Source: Prevotellaceae bacterium (GTDB lineage Bacteria > Bacteroidota > Bacteroidia > Bacteroidales > Bacteroidaceae). Taken from it: 7,706 nt of DNA. A program made the position numbers and the translations under genes. The notes under the pieces are model-generated. The model was given only the letters and a program-made list of their open reading frames with translations. It was not told where the DNA came from and searched no databases. Numbering within the stretch: position 1 is the stretch's first letter; each line of letters starts with the position of its first letter. Location: positions 1 to 7,706 of the forward strand of contig JAUNQM010000115.1 in assembly GCA_030536165.1 (NCBI GenBank), read 5' to 3'. Positions 6,715 to 7,706 of the stretch are shown here, in pieces.

Positions 6715-7346
6715 TGACGCAGAAGGAATACTATAACAAGGTAATAGAACTATTCGAGCAGAACCTCCCTGATGCTGACACAGAACTGAAGTTCACCAAC
6801 AACTTCGAACTTCTTGTGGCAGTGATGCTAAGTGCACAATGCACCGACAAACGCATCAACATCGTCACGCCGCCACTGTTCCATGCCTACCCCGATGCCG
6901 AGAGCATGAGCCGAGCAAGCGTTGACGAAATCCTATCCTACATACGCACCGTCTCTTATCCGAACAGCAAGGCAGCACATCTCAGCGACATGTCGAAGCA
7001 GTTGGTTACAAGGTTCAACGGTCAGGTGCCAACAACATTCGAAGAACTGACATCGTTGCCAGGCGTAGGACGGAAGACAGCCAACGTAGTCACAAGCCAT
7101 GCCTTTGGTCGTGCATGCATCGCTGTTGACACGCACGTTTTCTGCGTCTCACACCGCCTCGGACTTGTGCCATCCACCTGCGCCACGCCACTCGCCACTG
7201 AGAATTATCTCACCCAGCGCGTACCAGCATCAAAACAACTAAAGTTTCATTTCTGGCTTCTGGAACACGGCAAACGCACATGCACACACCGAAAAGCACA
7301 CTGCGAAGCCTGTTTCCTCGCAATCGTATGCAAGAAGAAAATATAA
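6714..7346 (+). CDS. nth: Endonuclease III (DNA glycosylase/AP lyase)
   Basis: This 210-aa base-excision-repair enzyme removes oxidised pyrimidines from DNA and cuts the abasic site by beta-elimination. Length equals the usual Nth size (E. coli 211 aa). Visible landmarks are LLVAVMLSAQCTDKRIN (33-49), the helix-hairpin-helix LPGVGRKTANVV (115-126) with catalytic lysine K121, VDTHVF (138-143) with catalytic aspartate D139, and the 4Fe-4S cluster cysteines C190, C197, C200 and C206 in the C-x6-C-x2-C-x5-C spacing. Position 144 is Cys where the family usually has Arg (DTHVFRV). The ATG at 6714 overlaps the preceding stop codon and gives the standard N-terminus. An upstream in-frame ATG at 6627 would add 29 residues unlike Nth that lie entirely within the previous gene. 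Confidence 0.96.
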   Translation: MTQKEYYNKVIELFEQNLPDADTELKFTNNFELLVAVMLSAQCTDKRINIVTPPLFHAYPDAESMSRASVDEILSYIRTVSYPNSKAAHLSDMSKQLVTRFNGQVPTTFEELTSLPGVGRKTANVVTSHAFGRACIAVDTHVFCVSHRLGLVPSTCATPLATENYLTQRVPASKQLKFHFWLLEHGKRTCTHRKAHCEACFLAIVCKKKI

Positions 7347-7389
7347 TAGAAATACCGTCAAACTACTCAATCAATATAACAAGCCCCTC

Positions 7390-7507
7390 ACACCTCAGGT
7401 GTATTGCATGTCACACCTCAGGTGTGAGGTGGGGTTACACCTTAGGTGTGAGGTAGGGCAACACCTTAGGAATGACAGCCAAAACACCTTAGGTGTGGAA
7501 GGCATAG
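7390..7507. repeat. Five phased palindromes (ACACCTYAGGTGT), 23-24 nt period
   Basis: Five 13-bp dyads start at 7390, 7413, 7437, 7461 and 7484, giving spacings of 23, 24, 24 and 23 nt. Copies 1, 2, 3 and 5 are perfect 6+1+6 palindromes; copy 2 extends to 8+1+8 (7411-7427). Copy 4 keeps ACACCTTAGG but its right arm is changed to AGGAAT. Units 2 and 3 also share the tail GAGGTRGGG, so the array is a diverging 24-bp tandem repeat. It lies between the nth stop (7346) and the prmA start (7546). The rest of that 199-nt gap is A-rich sequence without a clear promoter. Possible roles are a multi-site operator, a string of RNA hairpins, or a neutral repeat. Confidence 0.8.
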
Positions 7508-7545
7508 AAAAAGGACAACTTAAAAAGGATAAAATAACAACAAAT

Positions 7546-7706
7546 ATGAGATATATTGAAGTAAACGTTCCAAACAACGAACTCCTACCCTACCTTCTTG
7601 GCGAGATAGGATATGAATCGTTTATAGAAGACGGCGACAGGTTGCTTGCCTATATAGAGGAGAAAGATTTCAACGAACAGGCTATTCGCGAAATAACACT
7701 TGTTGA
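7546..7706 (+). CDS. prmA: Ribosomal protein L11 methyltransferase, N-terminal part
   Basis: The first 53 codons of a gene cut by the window end. The protein begins MRYIEVNVPNNE and continues with LLGEIGYESFIEDGDRLLAY (about residues 17-36). This matches the N-terminal substrate-recognition domain of Bacteroidetes PrmA (typically a GEIGFESF core followed by AYI). PrmA uses S-adenosylmethionine to trimethylate ribosomal protein L11 in the cytoplasm. The methyltransferase domain would lie beyond the window, so its integrity cannot be judged. The start ATG has an A-rich leader (AAAATAACAACAAAT) and no Shine-Dalgarno sequence. The palindrome array ends 38 nt upstream, so it would fall in the 5' leader or promoter of this gene. 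Confidence 0.88.
   Translation, partial: MRYIEVNVPNNELLPYLLGEIGYESFIEDGDRLLAYIEEKDFNEQAIREITLV

Noticed and set aside
7390..7507. CRISPR-like array (short palindromic repeats with spacers)
   Set aside because: Repeats are only 13 nt and spacers 10-11 nt, far below CRISPR sizes. Two spacers resemble each other, and no cas gene is present. It is a phased tandem repeat.
7395..7577. 60-aa minus-strand reading frame with an 8-residue repeat (PTSHLRC)
   Set aside because: The repeat in the protein is only the 24-nt DNA repeat read in frame. It overlaps the prmA start on the opposite strand and has no leader or family resemblance.

Overview
The window looks like a chromosomal segment of a Bacteroidales bacterium, most likely Prevotella or a close relative. 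The reasons are: the Bacteroidetes-type promoter (TTTG, 19 nt, TAACTTTA) before the first gene; A-rich leaders with no Shine-Dalgarno sequence; a sensor kinase of the DUF5112/DUF5113 type, which I know from Bacteroides and Prevotella; and a PrmA N-terminus of the Bacteroidetes type. All genes lie on the plus strand. No tRNA, rRNA, transposase or CRISPR array was seen.

Left part (1-2028): a 211-nt upstream region with a promoter, then 2-keto-3-deoxygluconate kinase (kdgK) and KDPG aldolase (eda). Together these take KDG from hexuronate or pectin breakdown to pyruvate and glyceraldehyde-3-phosphate. The 122-nt gap between them is mostly short GTAAATN-type heptad repeats in an inverted arrangement.

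Middle (2015-5990): a very long membrane sensor kinase (1087 aa) and a response regulator. The sensor overlaps eda by 14 nt and the regulator overlaps the sensor by 14 nt, so the four genes could be one transcription unit. The sensor looks like two sensor modules joined end to end. The first has a periplasmic TPR-like domain, a membrane helix and an intact HATPase but no phosphoacceptor histidine. The second begins with an internal signal-peptide-like helix and has a short periplasmic domain, a membrane helix, an H-box-like KHE...P motif and a degenerate ATPase-like end. The complementary parts suggest the histidine and the ATPase active site have been divided between the halves.

Right part (5991-7706): a 154-nt repeat-rich gap (inverted heptads, a 19-nt direct repeat, and a GC-rich foldable core between the two copies), then a small five-helix membrane protein overlapping endonuclease III (nth) by one base (TAATG). 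A 199-nt gap follows, with five copies of the 13-bp palindrome ACACCTYAGGTGT at strict 23-24 nt spacing, and then the start of ribosomal protein L11 methyltransferase (prmA), cut by the window end.

The two most unusual things are the split-active-site tandem sensor kinase and the phased palindrome array before prmA.
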